From JADGRA01 sp052143535 (lineage in GTDB: Bacteria; Myxococcota; Myxococcia; Myxococcales; Myxococcaceae): a stretch of DNA of 64,000 bases. Of the stretch, positions 10,637-19,056 are shown in pieces. Both the position numbers and the translations under genes were made by a program. Numbering within the stretch: position 1 is the first letter of the stretch; every line of letters begins with the position of its first letter. The stretch is taken from NCBI GenBank assembly GCA_052143535.1, contig JBKQSS010000047.1:40764-104763 (forward strand), in the 5' to 3' direction. The notes under the pieces were generated by a model. The model ran no database searches, had not been told where the DNA came from, and saw only the letters and a program-made list of their open reading frames with translations.

Positions 10637-12418
10637 ATGTCCGAAGCGACTCAAGCCGAGGCGCCGCCAGCCGAACCTGCGGCGCCGCCGGTGGACCCCC
10701 TTGCCGACGCGCGCAACCGCGAGCGTCTCGAGGTGGCCAAGGCCTTCGCCTTCCATCTGCTCAAGGGCATCAAGCAGATTGGAATGTACCGGCACAACGA
10801 CACCCGCTACGGCGAGTACCTACAGAAGTCTCACGAAGCCGTCCGCACCTACACCGACACGTACGGTCCGCTCACCTTCAAGGTGGAGCAGCAGAACTTC
10901 CTGCTCTTTGACCAGCCGCTGTTTCCGGAGGAAACCAACCTCCCCTTCAAGTTCTGGCGCGACGGGATTCGTCAGTTCATCTTCCGCCAAGGGCTGCGGC
11001 TCGATGAGCTGGTCACCTTCACGCTGGTCGCCCTCTCCGACGTGGACAAGCAGGGCGAGGACACGGTGGCGCAGCTGTGGCGCGCTCCGCTCGACCACCT
11101 CGAGTACGTGGTGGTGGAGGGCTTCCACATCGAGGGTTTCGACGACGAAGCAGTGAAGGTCGAAATCGAGAAAATCATCAATTTTCTCTACCTTCGCCTG
11201 CGCAGCCACACCGATGACTTCATGCGGTTTGCCCGGGTCACCGCCTCGGACCTGGAAATCAAGATGGAGGGCGTGGAACAGGTTCGCGGAGCAGTCATCG
11301 CCGGCGAAACGGCGACCGACGACTTGAAGGCGAAGATGCAGCGGGAGATTGCCGAGGAGGAAAATAGCCGGCTCTTCCCTAAGCTGGTCGCGGGAATTTT
11401 TCAGGTGGCCGAGACCGGCGTCGACGACCCCGGTCTCCTCGAGGAAATGTTCCTGCAGCTGCTCGACGCGCTGCTGCTGCAGGAGGACTTCGCCACCATC
11501 AATCAAATCGTTCTCAAGTTCGCGGCCATGGAGGACCGGCCGAACATGGGAGCGATGCGAGAGCTGAAGCAGACCTTCGTCTCGAAGATGGGCGAGGAGC
11601 AACGGCTGACCCGCATTGGCGATGTCCTGCGCGCCGGGCGGGTGCGCTCTCCCCAGGAAGTCTCTCGCTACCTCCTCGCCCTACACCCCTCGGTGGTACC
11701 GAGCCTGCTCAACGTTCTGGAGACAGTGGAGGGCCCCGAGCATCGCGTCCTGCTCTGCGACGTGATTGCCGAGTTCGCAAAGAGTCGGCCGGCTGACGTC
11801 GTCGAAAAGCTCTCCTCCGAGCGCCCGCAGACGGTGCGGGACATGGTTTACATTCTGGAGAAAGCCCAGGTGCAGGACCGGCTGAAGCTGTTCGCTCGGG
11901 TGCTCCGACATAAGAATTTGGCCGTCCGTCTGGAGGTGATGAGCATCATCGCCCGCGGGCGCAGCAACGAATCTCGCAAGCTCATCGCCCAGGCACTCAA
12001 GGACGAGAATATCCAGGTGCGGATGCTCGCCGCCCGGCTGCTGCCGGAATACGACCGTGACCAAGCCTACCTGGAGCTGCTGTTTCACATTCGCCACCGC
12101 GACTTCCGCAAGCGGACCGCCGACGAACGGGCCTCCTTCTACACGGCCCTCGGGAGCACCGGCATCCCAGCCGCCGTCTCGCTGATGCAGCAGATGCTCG
12201 CAACCCGGCCCCGCCTTTGGAACCGCCGCCGAGTGCTGGACGAGAAGCTGCTCGCCGTGCATGGGCTGGCAGGGGTGATGTCCATCCAGTCCTACAAGGC
12301 CCTCCAGCTACTCAGCGAGGACCAGTCCCAACCCCCCGAAGTCCTTTCCACCGCACGACGTGCCCTCGTCGAGACGCGGCGCGCTCTGTTCGGCGACGCG
12401 CCGGCGAAGAGCGCCTAG
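10637..12418 (+). CDS. HEAT-repeat-like protein of unknown function
   Basis: I do not recognise a named family. The protein has 593 residues with no signal peptide or membrane segment. A Pro/Ala-rich N-terminus (1-25) is followed by an alpha/beta module (about 33-150) with FKVEQQNFLLFDQPLFP and LDELVTF. The second half (about 340-560) is a chain of paired helices with HEAT-like spacing, for example LAVRLEVMSIIARG and IQVRMLAARLLPEYD. The gene downstream, 9 bases away, carries what looks like the same N-terminal module on an HD domain, so the two are probably functionally linked. A role as a scaffold or signalling adaptor is inference only. Confidence 0.75.
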   Translation: MSEATQAEAPPAEPAAPPVDPLADARNRERLEVAKAFAFHLLKGIKQIGMYRHNDTRYGEYLQKSHEAVRTYTDTYGPLTFKVEQQNFLLFDQPLFPEETNLPFKFWRDGIRQFIFRQGLRLDELVTFTLVALSDVDKQGEDTVAQLWRAPLDHLEYVVVEGFHIEGFDDEAVKVEIEKIINFLYLRLRSHTDDFMRFARVTASDLEIKMEGVEQVRGAVIAGETATDDLKAKMQREIAEEENSRLFPKLVAGIFQVAETGVDDPGLLEEMFLQLLDALLLQEDFATINQIVLKFAAMEDRPNMGAMRELKQTFVSKMGEEQRLTRIGDVLRAGRVRSPQEVSRYLLALHPSVVPSLLNVLETVEGPEHRVLLCDVIAEFAKSRPADVVEKLSSERPQTVRDMVYILEKAQVQDRLKLFARVLRHKNLAVRLEVMSIIARGRSNESRKLIAQALKDENIQVRMLAARLLPEYDRDQAYLELLFHIRHRDFRKRTADERASFYTALGSTGIPAAVSLMQQMLATRPRLWNRRRVLDEKLLAVHGLAGVMSIQSYKALQLLSEDQSQPPEVLSTARRALVETRRALFGDAPAKSA

Positions 12419-12427
12419 AGACCCCCC

Positions 12428-13738
12428 GTGGCTGAGAACTTGAAAATTGCACACACCCAGCCCGACAACCTGTCGGATTTCGGCCGGGAGCACTCGGAGA
12501 AGCTTCAGAACCTGTCGCGCTCGGTGCTGTCCACCCTCTACATGCTGGTCCGAAGCGCGAAGATGTATGACCCGGACAACGCCGTCTTCGACCGGCCGCT
12601 GATGACGCTGCAGGACTCCATCAACGCCATCATCTCTCGCGAGAGCCGCTTCGAGCTGATGGGCATCAAGAATTCCTTCTACGTCAACAGCATGTTGGTG
12701 AAGGTCGACTTCAACGCGGTCGACAACATCCGGTACCTGCTTGAAGAGCTGCGGGCCAAGGACGTCGGCGGTTTCGAGCTGGCCAAGCCGGTGCAGGTGG
12801 CCGAGCTCAAGAATTTCATCTGGATTTTTGCCAAGGACACCGCCGAGCCCATCGACGACTACGGGCTCGGTGACCGGAAGCTGCTCTCCATCCGCATCGC
12901 TCGCTGGTCGAAGCTGAAGGAAAAACTCGACACGGAGAAGCTGGAGGACGACCAGAAGGTCGACCGGAAGAAGTACGCCATCACCGTCTACGCGCGCGCC
13001 GTCTTCTTCATCGGCAAGTACATGGACTCGGTCCGACGCGGCCAGCCGCTGGTGACTCGCATCGCCGTGCGGCTGGTTCAGGACTTCGTCGACATCTGCT
13101 ACGAGCAGTCGGTCCACTTCCTCGGGCTGACCACCATGCGCCGGGAGGACGACTACCTGGTCTACCACCAGGTCAACACCTGCCTGTTGGCCATCATCTT
13201 CGGAGCCGAGCTGGGCCTCACCAAGGCGCAGCTGCGCGACCTCGGCTTCATCGCCCTGTTCCATGACTCCGGGATGGCCACCATTCCCGAAGGGTTGAGC
13301 GAGAAGCAAGGCGGCCTCAACGCCGAGGAGCGCGTGCTGGTGAACAAGGCCCCGCTGGTCAGCGTCCGGATGATTCTCATGGAGAAGGGCTTCTCCCGCA
13401 CCACGCTGCACCGGGTGGTGACCACCCTGGAATACAAGACCGACTTCGGAACGGCGGTCCGCGATGCGCGCGGAAACATCCAGATGATTATTCCCAAGTC
13501 CTCTTTGGGGCTGTACGCGAAAGTCATCGCCATTTGCGCCAGCTATGACGCTCTCACCAGCAAGCGGCCCTTCCGCGAGGCCTACGGGCCAGAGGTGGCG
13601 CTGATGCTGATGTGGTCCGAGCTCCGCCACAAGTTCGATCCGGACCTGCTCAAAGTCTTCATGAAGGTGCTCGCCATCCAGCCGGTGAAAATACTCTCCC
13701 GCCGCCAGCAGGGCACCCTCACCATGGGCGGCGTCTAG
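12428..13738 (+). CDS. Degenerate HD-GYP-like phosphohydrolase domain protein
   Basis: A 436-residue protein starting at GTG 12428. Residues 29-140 form an N-terminal module resembling that of the preceding gene. Residues 240-425 are HD-GYP-like: His247 in the first helix, FHDSGMATIPEG with the HD pair at 279-280, and YDALTSKRPFREAYGPE at about 373-390, which is the classic C-terminal HD-GYP segment. The GYP loop itself is absent: where HHERxDGxGYP is expected there is LHRVVTTLEYKTDFG. It may therefore bind but not hydrolyse cyclic di-GMP, or use another substrate. No membrane segment. Its end overlaps the convergent pseudouridine synthase gene by 4 bases. Confidence 0.82.
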   Translation: MAENLKIAHTQPDNLSDFGREHSEKLQNLSRSVLSTLYMLVRSAKMYDPDNAVFDRPLMTLQDSINAIISRESRFELMGIKNSFYVNSMLVKVDFNAVDNIRYLLEELRAKDVGGFELAKPVQVAELKNFIWIFAKDTAEPIDDYGLGDRKLLSIRIARWSKLKEKLDTEKLEDDQKVDRKKYAITVYARAVFFIGKYMDSVRRGQPLVTRIAVRLVQDFVDICYEQSVHFLGLTTMRREDDYLVYHQVNTCLLAIIFGAELGLTKAQLRDLGFIALFHDSGMATIPEGLSEKQGGLNAEERVLVNKAPLVSVRMILMEKGFSRTTLHRVVTTLEYKTDFGTAVRDARGNIQMIIPKSSLGLYAKVIAICASYDALTSKRPFREAYGPEVALMLMWSELRHKFDPDLLKVFMKVLAIQPVKILSRRQQGTLTMGGV

Positions 13739-14721
13739 GGCAAGCGCAGTCCTTCCAGGGCCAGGGCGAGGTCCGCCGGCAGCGGCGCTTCGAAGGCGCG
13801 CCGGGCACCTGTCCTGGGGTGAGGAAATGCCAAGCGCCAAGCGTGTAGCGCCTGACGGCCAAGCGCCGCTTGCACCCTCTTCACCCGGGCGTCGCCCTTG
13901 CGCGTCCCTCCGTACAGTGCGTCGCCCAATAGCGGGTGGCCGGCCTCAGCCAGATGGACCCGCACCTGGTGGGTGCGGCCGGTGAGGAGGTCGACCTCCA
14001 CCAGCGCCGCCCCGTGGAGCCTCTCGAGAACTCGGTAGACACTGAGCGCGCGCTTGCCCGCCGCCAGCCGGCCGGTAAAGCGCCGCCGGTGCCGCGGGTG
14101 ACGGCCGTAGGGCGTCTCGAAGCGCCCCTGCTGCGGCGGCTGGCCGTGGACGAGGGCCAGGTACGTCTTCTCCACCTCTCGCGTCTTGAAGGAGGCCTGC
14201 AAGCCCCTCAGCGCGGCGTCGTTTTTCGCCACCACCAGACAGCCCGAGGTGTCCTTGTCGAGCCGGTGCACCAGCCCGGGGCGCAAAAAGCCTCCCACGC
14301 CTTCTAAGTCCTCCACGTGGTGCAACAGCGCATTCACCAGCGTCCCGCGCCAGTGGCCAGCAGCCGGGTGAACCACCATCCCCGGCGCCTTGTCCAGTAC
14401 GAGCAAGTCGCGGTCCTGAAAGAGGACGCTGAGCGGAAGGTTTTCTGGCTCGGGACGCGCCGGTCGTGGCGGCGGGAGGGCGAGCTCCACCTGCTCGCCG
14501 CCCAACATCCGCGTGCCACTTTTGGCCCGCCGTCCCTGCACTCGGACATGGCCCTCGCGGATGAGTGCCTGAAGCCGCGCGCGACTCAGCTCCGGGAAGG
14601 CGTCCACCAGGGCTTGGTCGAGTCGGCGTCCGCGGGCGGAAGGCAGAAGCCGCACCAGGCGCTGGCTCGAAGCGCCGAGTGCGCCCGAAGGCGCGGGGCG
14701 CTCGCTGCGGCGTCTAGCCAT
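13735..14721 (-). CDS. RluA/RluD-family pseudouridine synthase
   Basis: A 328-residue RluD-type 23S rRNA pseudouridine synthase. An N-terminal S4 RNA-binding domain (about 33-82; RLDQALVDAFPELSRARLQ) is followed by the catalytic domain with VHRLDKDTSGCLVVAKND; Asp155 is the catalytic nucleophile. The LLTGRTHQVRVHL and PLLGDALYGG segments are typical of the family. It is the last gene of a minus-strand run. Which uridines it modifies (RluD: helix 69) cannot be settled without alignment. Confidence 0.93.
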   Translation of the reverse strand: MARRRSERPAPSGALGASSQRLVRLLPSARGRRLDQALVDAFPELSRARLQALIREGHVRVQGRRAKSGTRMLGGEQVELALPPPRPARPEPENLPLSVLFQDRDLLVLDKAPGMVVHPAAGHWRGTLVNALLHHVEDLEGVGGFLRPGLVHRLDKDTSGCLVVAKNDAALRGLQASFKTREVEKTYLALVHGQPPQQGRFETPYGRHPRHRRRFTGRLAAGKRALSVYRVLERLHGAALVEVDLLTGRTHQVRVHLAEAGHPLLGDALYGGTRKGDARVKRVQAALGRQALHAWRLAFPHPRTGARRAFEAPLPADLALALEGLRLP

Positions 14722-14757
14722 GGGGGCCGCGGGCGGCGCGACCTCGAGGAAGGGCGG

Positions 14758-15021
14758 CTACCAAATTTTGGACTTCACGTGGGCCTTGCCCCGCACGATG
14801 ATGTCCACCACCGCCCGTTCGAAGAAGTTGGTGCCGGTGAAGACTTCCTGGCTGACTCGACTCCGGTAGAGGTCGCGGCCTTCGTCGAGCTCCCCCTTCA
14901 GCACGTCGAAGAGGTTGTCCTGCTCGATGCCCTTCACAATTTTTTGCTCGTTGTAGAGAGAAATGTCGGAAGCGATGGCACGAGCCAGCCGCTGGGCCTT
15001 GGTGCGCTCTTCGTCAGTCAT
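14758..15021 (-). CDS. Small conserved protein of unknown function
   Basis: An 87-residue, mostly helical acidic/basic mixed protein starting MTDEERTKAQRLARAIASDI, with a central EQKIVKGIEQDNLF and a C-terminal end KSKIW. No signal peptide, cysteine motif or membrane segment. A GGAG lies just ahead of the start, and the gene begins 19 bases after the J-like/HTH gene, suggesting one transcript. The even residue composition and clean spacing argue that it is real. I do not recognise the family. Confidence 0.7.
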   Translation of the reverse strand: MTDEERTKAQRLARAIASDISLYNEQKIVKGIEQDNLFDVLKGELDEGRDLYRSRVSQEVFTGTNFFERAVVDIIVRGKAHVKSKIW

Positions 15022-15040
15022 CGGTCCATCTCCTGTCGTC

Positions 15041-15946
15041 TCAAAGGTCTGGCCGCCCGGACCGCGCCGCCAGGAGCAAATAGCTCTTGCTCACCCGAGC
15101 GGCGTCGAGCTTCAGCTCGCGCGCCAGGTTCATCAGAATGCCTCGAAGGTACACCGAGGGCGGCAAGTCGGCGTAGCGGTCGGCCTCCACCCGCTCCAAG
15201 TGCGAACGCCCGATGCGCGTCCGCTCGGCGAGCTGCTGCAGGGTGAGTCCCCGTGCCTCCCGCACCTGCCGCAGCAACTCTCCGTTGAATTCAACGTCCG
15301 GCGGAAGCTCCGGCATCCGCGGTCGCTCCGGTCCTCCTGAAGTCTCGGGGGCCGTTTCTCGCTCGCCCTCAGGGCGGGAAACACCCTCAGCGGCGGCGGC
15401 CCGCCCCAGCTCAGGGCTTGGAGGTGGGATGGCCTCGCCCAAAGGCGGCGAGGGGAGGCCGGGCGGCCGGTGCACCGCAGGGCGCCCCAGGGGCCGCGAG
15501 CTCCACCTCGGTGGAGGGCCCTCGAGCTGCAGGGAAGTCTGCTTTCCCGGGAGAGGGGCACCCGAGGCCGGCTGCTCGAGCTGCGCGGGTTCGGTTCGCG
15601 GGTGGGGCCCCCTGGCCAAGCCTTCTTCTCCCGCCTCCCGCACCTCGTCCTCCTCTTCCTCGTCCTCTGCCCAGAGGCTCGCATCCTCGGCCGGCGCCTC
15701 CGGCTCGAGCCCCAGCATTCGGTCATAGCCGGCACGGGCGGCGGGGTCGAGCAGCACCCGGGCCGCTTCCTGGAGCCGGCTCCGCAAAGCCTCCGCCTGT
15801 GCCTCGTCGACCAACGCGTACAGGGCGACCGAGTCTGGGGCACATGCCTCGAGGGCCCGGTGCAACGCGGCCCGTACCTGCTCGGCAGGGGAAGAGCGGC
15901 CCACCTCCAGGAGCTCGTAATACGTCTGCTCTCGGAAGGACTTCAT
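15041..15946 (-). CDS. J-domain-like / RodZ-type helix-turn-helix protein
   Basis: A 301-residue protein. Residues 8-75 resemble a J domain (YYELLEVG at the start, LLDPAARAGYDRML at the end) but lack the HPD tripeptide, so it should not stimulate an Hsp70. A low-complexity Pro/Glu/Gly linker spans about 80-215. The C-terminal part (about 225-295) is an HTH_25/RodZ-type domain: LLRQVREARGLTLQQLAERT, then a DRYADLPPSVYLRGIL segment. No membrane segment follows, unlike RodZ. ATG 15946 is preferred over an upstream frame that overlaps the preceding gene; it gives a 4-base ATGA overlap with the MinD-like gene, so the two are probably coupled. Confidence 0.82.
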   Translation of the reverse strand: MKSFREQTYYELLEVGRSSPAEQVRAALHRALEACAPDSVALYALVDEAQAEALRSRLQEAARVLLDPAARAGYDRMLGLEPEAPAEDASLWAEDEEEEDEVREAGEEGLARGPHPRTEPAQLEQPASGAPLPGKQTSLQLEGPPPRWSSRPLGRPAVHRPPGLPSPPLGEAIPPPSPELGRAAAAEGVSRPEGERETAPETSGGPERPRMPELPPDVEFNGELLRQVREARGLTLQQLAERTRIGRSHLERVEADRYADLPPSVYLRGILMNLARELKLDAARVSKSYLLLAARSGRPDL

Positions 15947-16959
15947 GTGGGGACTACTTTCGGGTCGAGTGCGGCCAGACGCGAGGCCACCACCGTCAAC
16001 TGCCGGGAGGCCTCGCAGTCGGGCGTCTCGACCAGCAACGCCCGCCGCTTGCGCACCGCCCTCCACGCGGCGTCGTCGTAGGGAATGCCCCCGAGGTAGT
16101 CCATCTCGAGCCCGAAAAACTTCTTCCAGGCCGAGGCCACGGCCGGGCCGACGGATTCGTCCGCTGGCGCCCGCACCTGATTGACCACCAGCTTCACCCG
16201 GTAGGCCTGGAGCGCGGCAGAAAGCGCATCGGCGGCGGCGGCATCGGTGGCGCGCACGTGCGCCACCACGTCAGCCGGCGTCCGCATCGCGCTGTCCCGG
16301 CTGCCAAGGGCTCCCTCGGCCAGCTTCTCCACCCCGAGCTCGCGCGCGAGTTGCTGCAGTCGGCGGAAGAGCGAAGCTTTGAGGAAGCGGTAAGTGTTCT
16401 CGACCGACGTCGGCTCGGGCAGCACCACCAGGACGCCATGGTCGGCGAGGAGAAAGAAGTCGAGGGTGTGCACCCCGGTTCCTGCGCCGAGGTCAAGCAA
16501 CAGGTAGTCGACGTCCTGGGAAGAAAGCTCGTCGAGCAGCTTGGCGCGTACCTTCGCCCGCGGGTTGGCAGCATCCAGCGCATCGAGGGCTCCAGAGACA
16601 AGCGTCAGCCGCTCAATCCCGGTGGGCACGGCGAGTTTCACCAGCGGAACGCCCCGAAGGACGAAGTCCGAGAGAGTGGCGGCAGGCTGCGGCACACCGA
16701 GGCAGGTGTGGAGGTTGGCTCCCCCGAGGTCCGCATCGACCAGCAGGACGCTGTTTCCGGCGCGGGCCAGGGCGATGCCAACGTTGGCCGCCACCAGGCT
16801 CTTGCCGATGCCGCCCTTGCCACCACCAAAGGCAACAATGCGTCGCGCGCGTCGGTTCCCCGTCCCTCGGGGCACGGCGGAGGAGGAGTCGGGCCCAGCA
16901 CCACCCCGGGTGCCGCGCCCGCGCAAGTCGACGACGTTGTGCAGCCCAAAGCGTTTCAC
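15943..16959 (-). CDS. MinD/FlhG/ParA-type P-loop ATPase
   Basis: A 338-residue deviant-Walker ATPase. GGGKGGIGKS at residues 45-54 has both the signature Lys48 and the P-loop Lys53. VLLVDADLGGANLH is the switch/Walker A' region, and DVDYLLLDLGAGTG the Walker B. The overall layout (basic Ser/Gly-rich N-terminal extension, ENTYRFLKASLFRRL in the middle) resembles FlhG/YlxH-like ATPases that position surface structures. No amphipathic membrane-targeting C-terminus is obvious. It is coupled to the J-like/HTH gene. No flagellar genes are in the window, so a role in pole or gene-regulatory organisation is only inference. Confidence 0.88.
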   Translation of the reverse strand: MKRFGLHNVVDLRGRGTRGGAGPDSSSAVPRGTGNRRARRIVAFGGGKGGIGKSLVAANVGIALARAGNSVLLVDADLGGANLHTCLGVPQPAATLSDFVLRGVPLVKLAVPTGIERLTLVSGALDALDAANPRAKVRAKLLDELSSQDVDYLLLDLGAGTGVHTLDFFLLADHGVLVVLPEPTSVENTYRFLKASLFRRLQQLARELGVEKLAEGALGSRDSAMRTPADVVAHVRATDAAAADALSAALQAYRVKLVVNQVRAPADESVGPAVASAWKKFFGLEMDYLGGIPYDDAAWRAVRKRRALLVETPDCEASRQLTVVASRLAALDPKVVPT

Positions 16960-17009
16960 AGGTGGCGAACTGCGAGTCTAGAGGAGCCGGACGGCCGGGC
17001 GCCAGGAAG

Positions 17010-17606
17010 TCACCCGTCGCGCAGCTCGACGTTCCAGTAGCTCGCGTCGGACAACGAGAGGAAGGGCTGCCACTCGCGGTAGCTGACACGGCGTACTGCC
17101 CCCCGGAAGAGAGGTGTCCAACGCGGCCGAATGGGCCGTCCGAGCAGCTCCATTCCGGCCTGTTCCGGCGTGCGGCCTCCTTTGCGGAGGTTGCAGGGCA
17201 GGCAGCTGCACACCACGTTTTCCCAAGCGGTACGGCCGCCTTGGGCGCGCGGTACCACGTGGTCGAGGTTGAGCTCGCTGCGGGGGAGCATCCGGGCGCA
17301 GTACTGGCAGGTGTCCCGGTCCCGCGCGTAGATGTTCACCCGGCTGAAACGCACTCGGCCCTTCGGCAGATGGTCGTAGGCGGTGAGCACCACCACCCGG
17401 GGGACACGCAGCGTCCGCTGGACGGTGGAGACGCTGTCGTGGCCGGCCGCGCTGAGGGCCGACCAATCGGCAAAGTCATAGAGCTGAAACTGGTCGTCCA
17501 GGGCCTTGGCTACGCCCTGGTAGAGCAGCGTGAAGGCACGCCGCACCGACGTCACGTGGACGGGGCGGAAGGAGCGGTTGAGCACCAGCGCGTGCGTGTT
17601 GAGCAT
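17010..17606 (-). CDS. HNH endonuclease family protein
   Basis: A 198-residue HNH protein. The core has CQYC (Cys100, Cys103), LNLDHVVPRAQGG with His116, TAWENVV with Asn130 and CLPCNLRKGG with Cys135/Cys138 and Asn139, i.e. the beta-beta-alpha metal finger with two CxxC zinc knuckles. The N-terminus LNTHALVLNRSFRPVHVTS is typical of the chromosomal HNH proteins common in Myxococcota and Actinobacteria. Their function is not established; they are not part of a recognisable restriction system here. It sits 9 bases after selA on the same strand. Confidence 0.9.
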   Translation of the reverse strand: MLNTHALVLNRSFRPVHVTSVRRAFTLLYQGVAKALDDQFQLYDFADWSALSAAGHDSVSTVQRTLRVPRVVVLTAYDHLPKGRVRFSRVNIYARDRDTCQYCARMLPRSELNLDHVVPRAQGGRTAWENVVCSCLPCNLRKGGRTPEQAGMELLGRPIRPRWTPLFRGAVRRVSYREWQPFLSLSDASYWNVELRDG

Positions 17607-17615
17607 GGGAGAGCG

Positions 17616-18995
17616 TCAGCCGGCGGCGGTCGCCACCGCGCGAGCAAGGGGTTCCAACTCCGTGTCCGGGACGCAGCGCAGGTCGAGGAGGAGGCGTCCG
17701 TCCCCAATCCTTCCCACCACCGCCGGGTCCCCCTCGCGCAACCTGGACAACAACGCCTCGGCGTCGCCCGCCACGGCACACCCCCAAGAGGCAAGCCGCG
17801 CCAGGGGAAGCGTCCCGCCCCCGGCCTGTCCCTCTACGGGAAGCACCTCGGCAGCTACCCCCAGACGGAAAAGCTTCAGCTGCAGCTGCTCGGCCCGCTG
17901 GCGCAAGGTGGCCGGAGACTGCAGCAGCAGGGCGCGCGCCGGCACGTCGTCCGCATGGCCATCCTGGTAGAGCGCCAGCGTCGCCTCCAGCGCGGCCACC
18001 GTCATTTTGTCCACCCGCAGGGCCCGGTGCAGCGGGTGGTTTCGCAGCCGAGCAACCAGCGTTGCGCGGCCCACCAGGATTCCCGCCTGGGGACCGCCCA
18101 GGAGCTTGTCCCCCGAGAAGGCCACCAAGTCTGCCCCCGCCTCGACGTAGTCCCGCATGGTGGCCTCACTGCCGAGCCCGGGGACTTCCAGCGGCAGCAG
18201 GTAACCGGAGCCCGCGTCGACGAAGAGTGGAATTCCCCGCGGAGCGCACAACGGGACAAGCTCGGCGACCGAGGCCTCCTCGGTAAAGCCCACCAGCGCG
18301 AAGTTTGAACGGTGCACTTTGGCCACCAGTGCCGTGCGCTCTCCTAACGCCTGCTCATAGTCGGAACGTCTCGTACGGTTGGTGGTACCGACCTCCACCA
18401 GCGTGGCGCGGGACTGGCGCATGACGTCTGGAATGCGGAAGCCCCCACCAATCTCCACCAGCTCCCCGCGAGAGACCACCACCTCCCGGCCTTCCGCCAA
18501 GGCGGTCAACACCAGCAGGGTGGCCGCGGCGCAGTTGTTGACGACCAGCGCGTCCTCTGCACCGGTGAGCCGGCAGAGGGACTCCACCACCGGAGCAAAG
18601 CGTGAGCCGCGCTCGCCGTCCGCGAGGTTGAACTCGAGGTTGCAGTAGTCACGGCTGACGGCCGCCACGTGGGCGCAGGCCGCCGCGGCCAGCGGGGCCC
18701 GGCCCAGGTTGGTGTGCAACACCACCCCAGTGGCGTTCAGCACCGGCCGCAGCTTCGGCTGCGCCAGCCGCGCCAGGACGCGCAGCACATCCCCCACTTC
18801 GAAAGGCCTGCCATCGCCGGCCTGTAGCCGGGCGCGAGCTGCAGCGAGCGAGGAGCGGACGGCTTCCACGACGCGCGGCCTAGGGTGCGTCGCCAAGGCG
18901 CGCGCCAGCTCAGGCAGCGCCAGGACCGCGTCCACCGCAGGGAGGGCGCGCAGTCGCTCGTTGGCCGGCAGGCCGCTCGCAGAATGGGGAGGCAT
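17616..18995 (-). CDS. selA: L-seryl-tRNA(Sec) selenium transferase
   Basis: SelA is a PLP enzyme that converts seryl-tRNA(Sec) to selenocysteinyl-tRNA(Sec) using selenophosphate. The protein has 459 residues, the normal length. The PLP lysine is Lys297 in FSGDKLLGGPQAG, and the N-terminal LPAVDAVLALPEL, NATGVVLHTNLGRAPL and EFNLADGERGSR motifs are all present. The gene implies that the organism makes selenoproteins, but selB, selD, selC and candidate selenoprotein genes are not in the window. It sits between the lytic transglycosylase and the HNH gene, not in the common selA-selB pair. Confidence 0.95.
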   Translation of the reverse strand: MPPHSASGLPANERLRALPAVDAVLALPELARALATHPRPRVVEAVRSSLAAARARLQAGDGRPFEVGDVLRVLARLAQPKLRPVLNATGVVLHTNLGRAPLAAAACAHVAAVSRDYCNLEFNLADGERGSRFAPVVESLCRLTGAEDALVVNNCAAATLLVLTALAEGREVVVSRGELVEIGGGFRIPDVMRQSRATLVEVGTTNRTRRSDYEQALGERTALVAKVHRSNFALVGFTEEASVAELVPLCAPRGIPLFVDAGSGYLLPLEVPGLGSEATMRDYVEAGADLVAFSGDKLLGGPQAGILVGRATLVARLRNHPLHRALRVDKMTVAALEATLALYQDGHADDVPARALLLQSPATLRQRAEQLQLKLFRLGVAAEVLPVEGQAGGGTLPLARLASWGCAVAGDAEALLSRLREGDPAVVGRIGDGRLLLDLRCVPDTELEPLARAVATAAG

Positions 18996-19056
18996 GTTGA
19001 CGGCAAACTCTAGGCGGCCGACCGAGGTCTCGCCAACATGCTGAAGGCCGCTCGCT

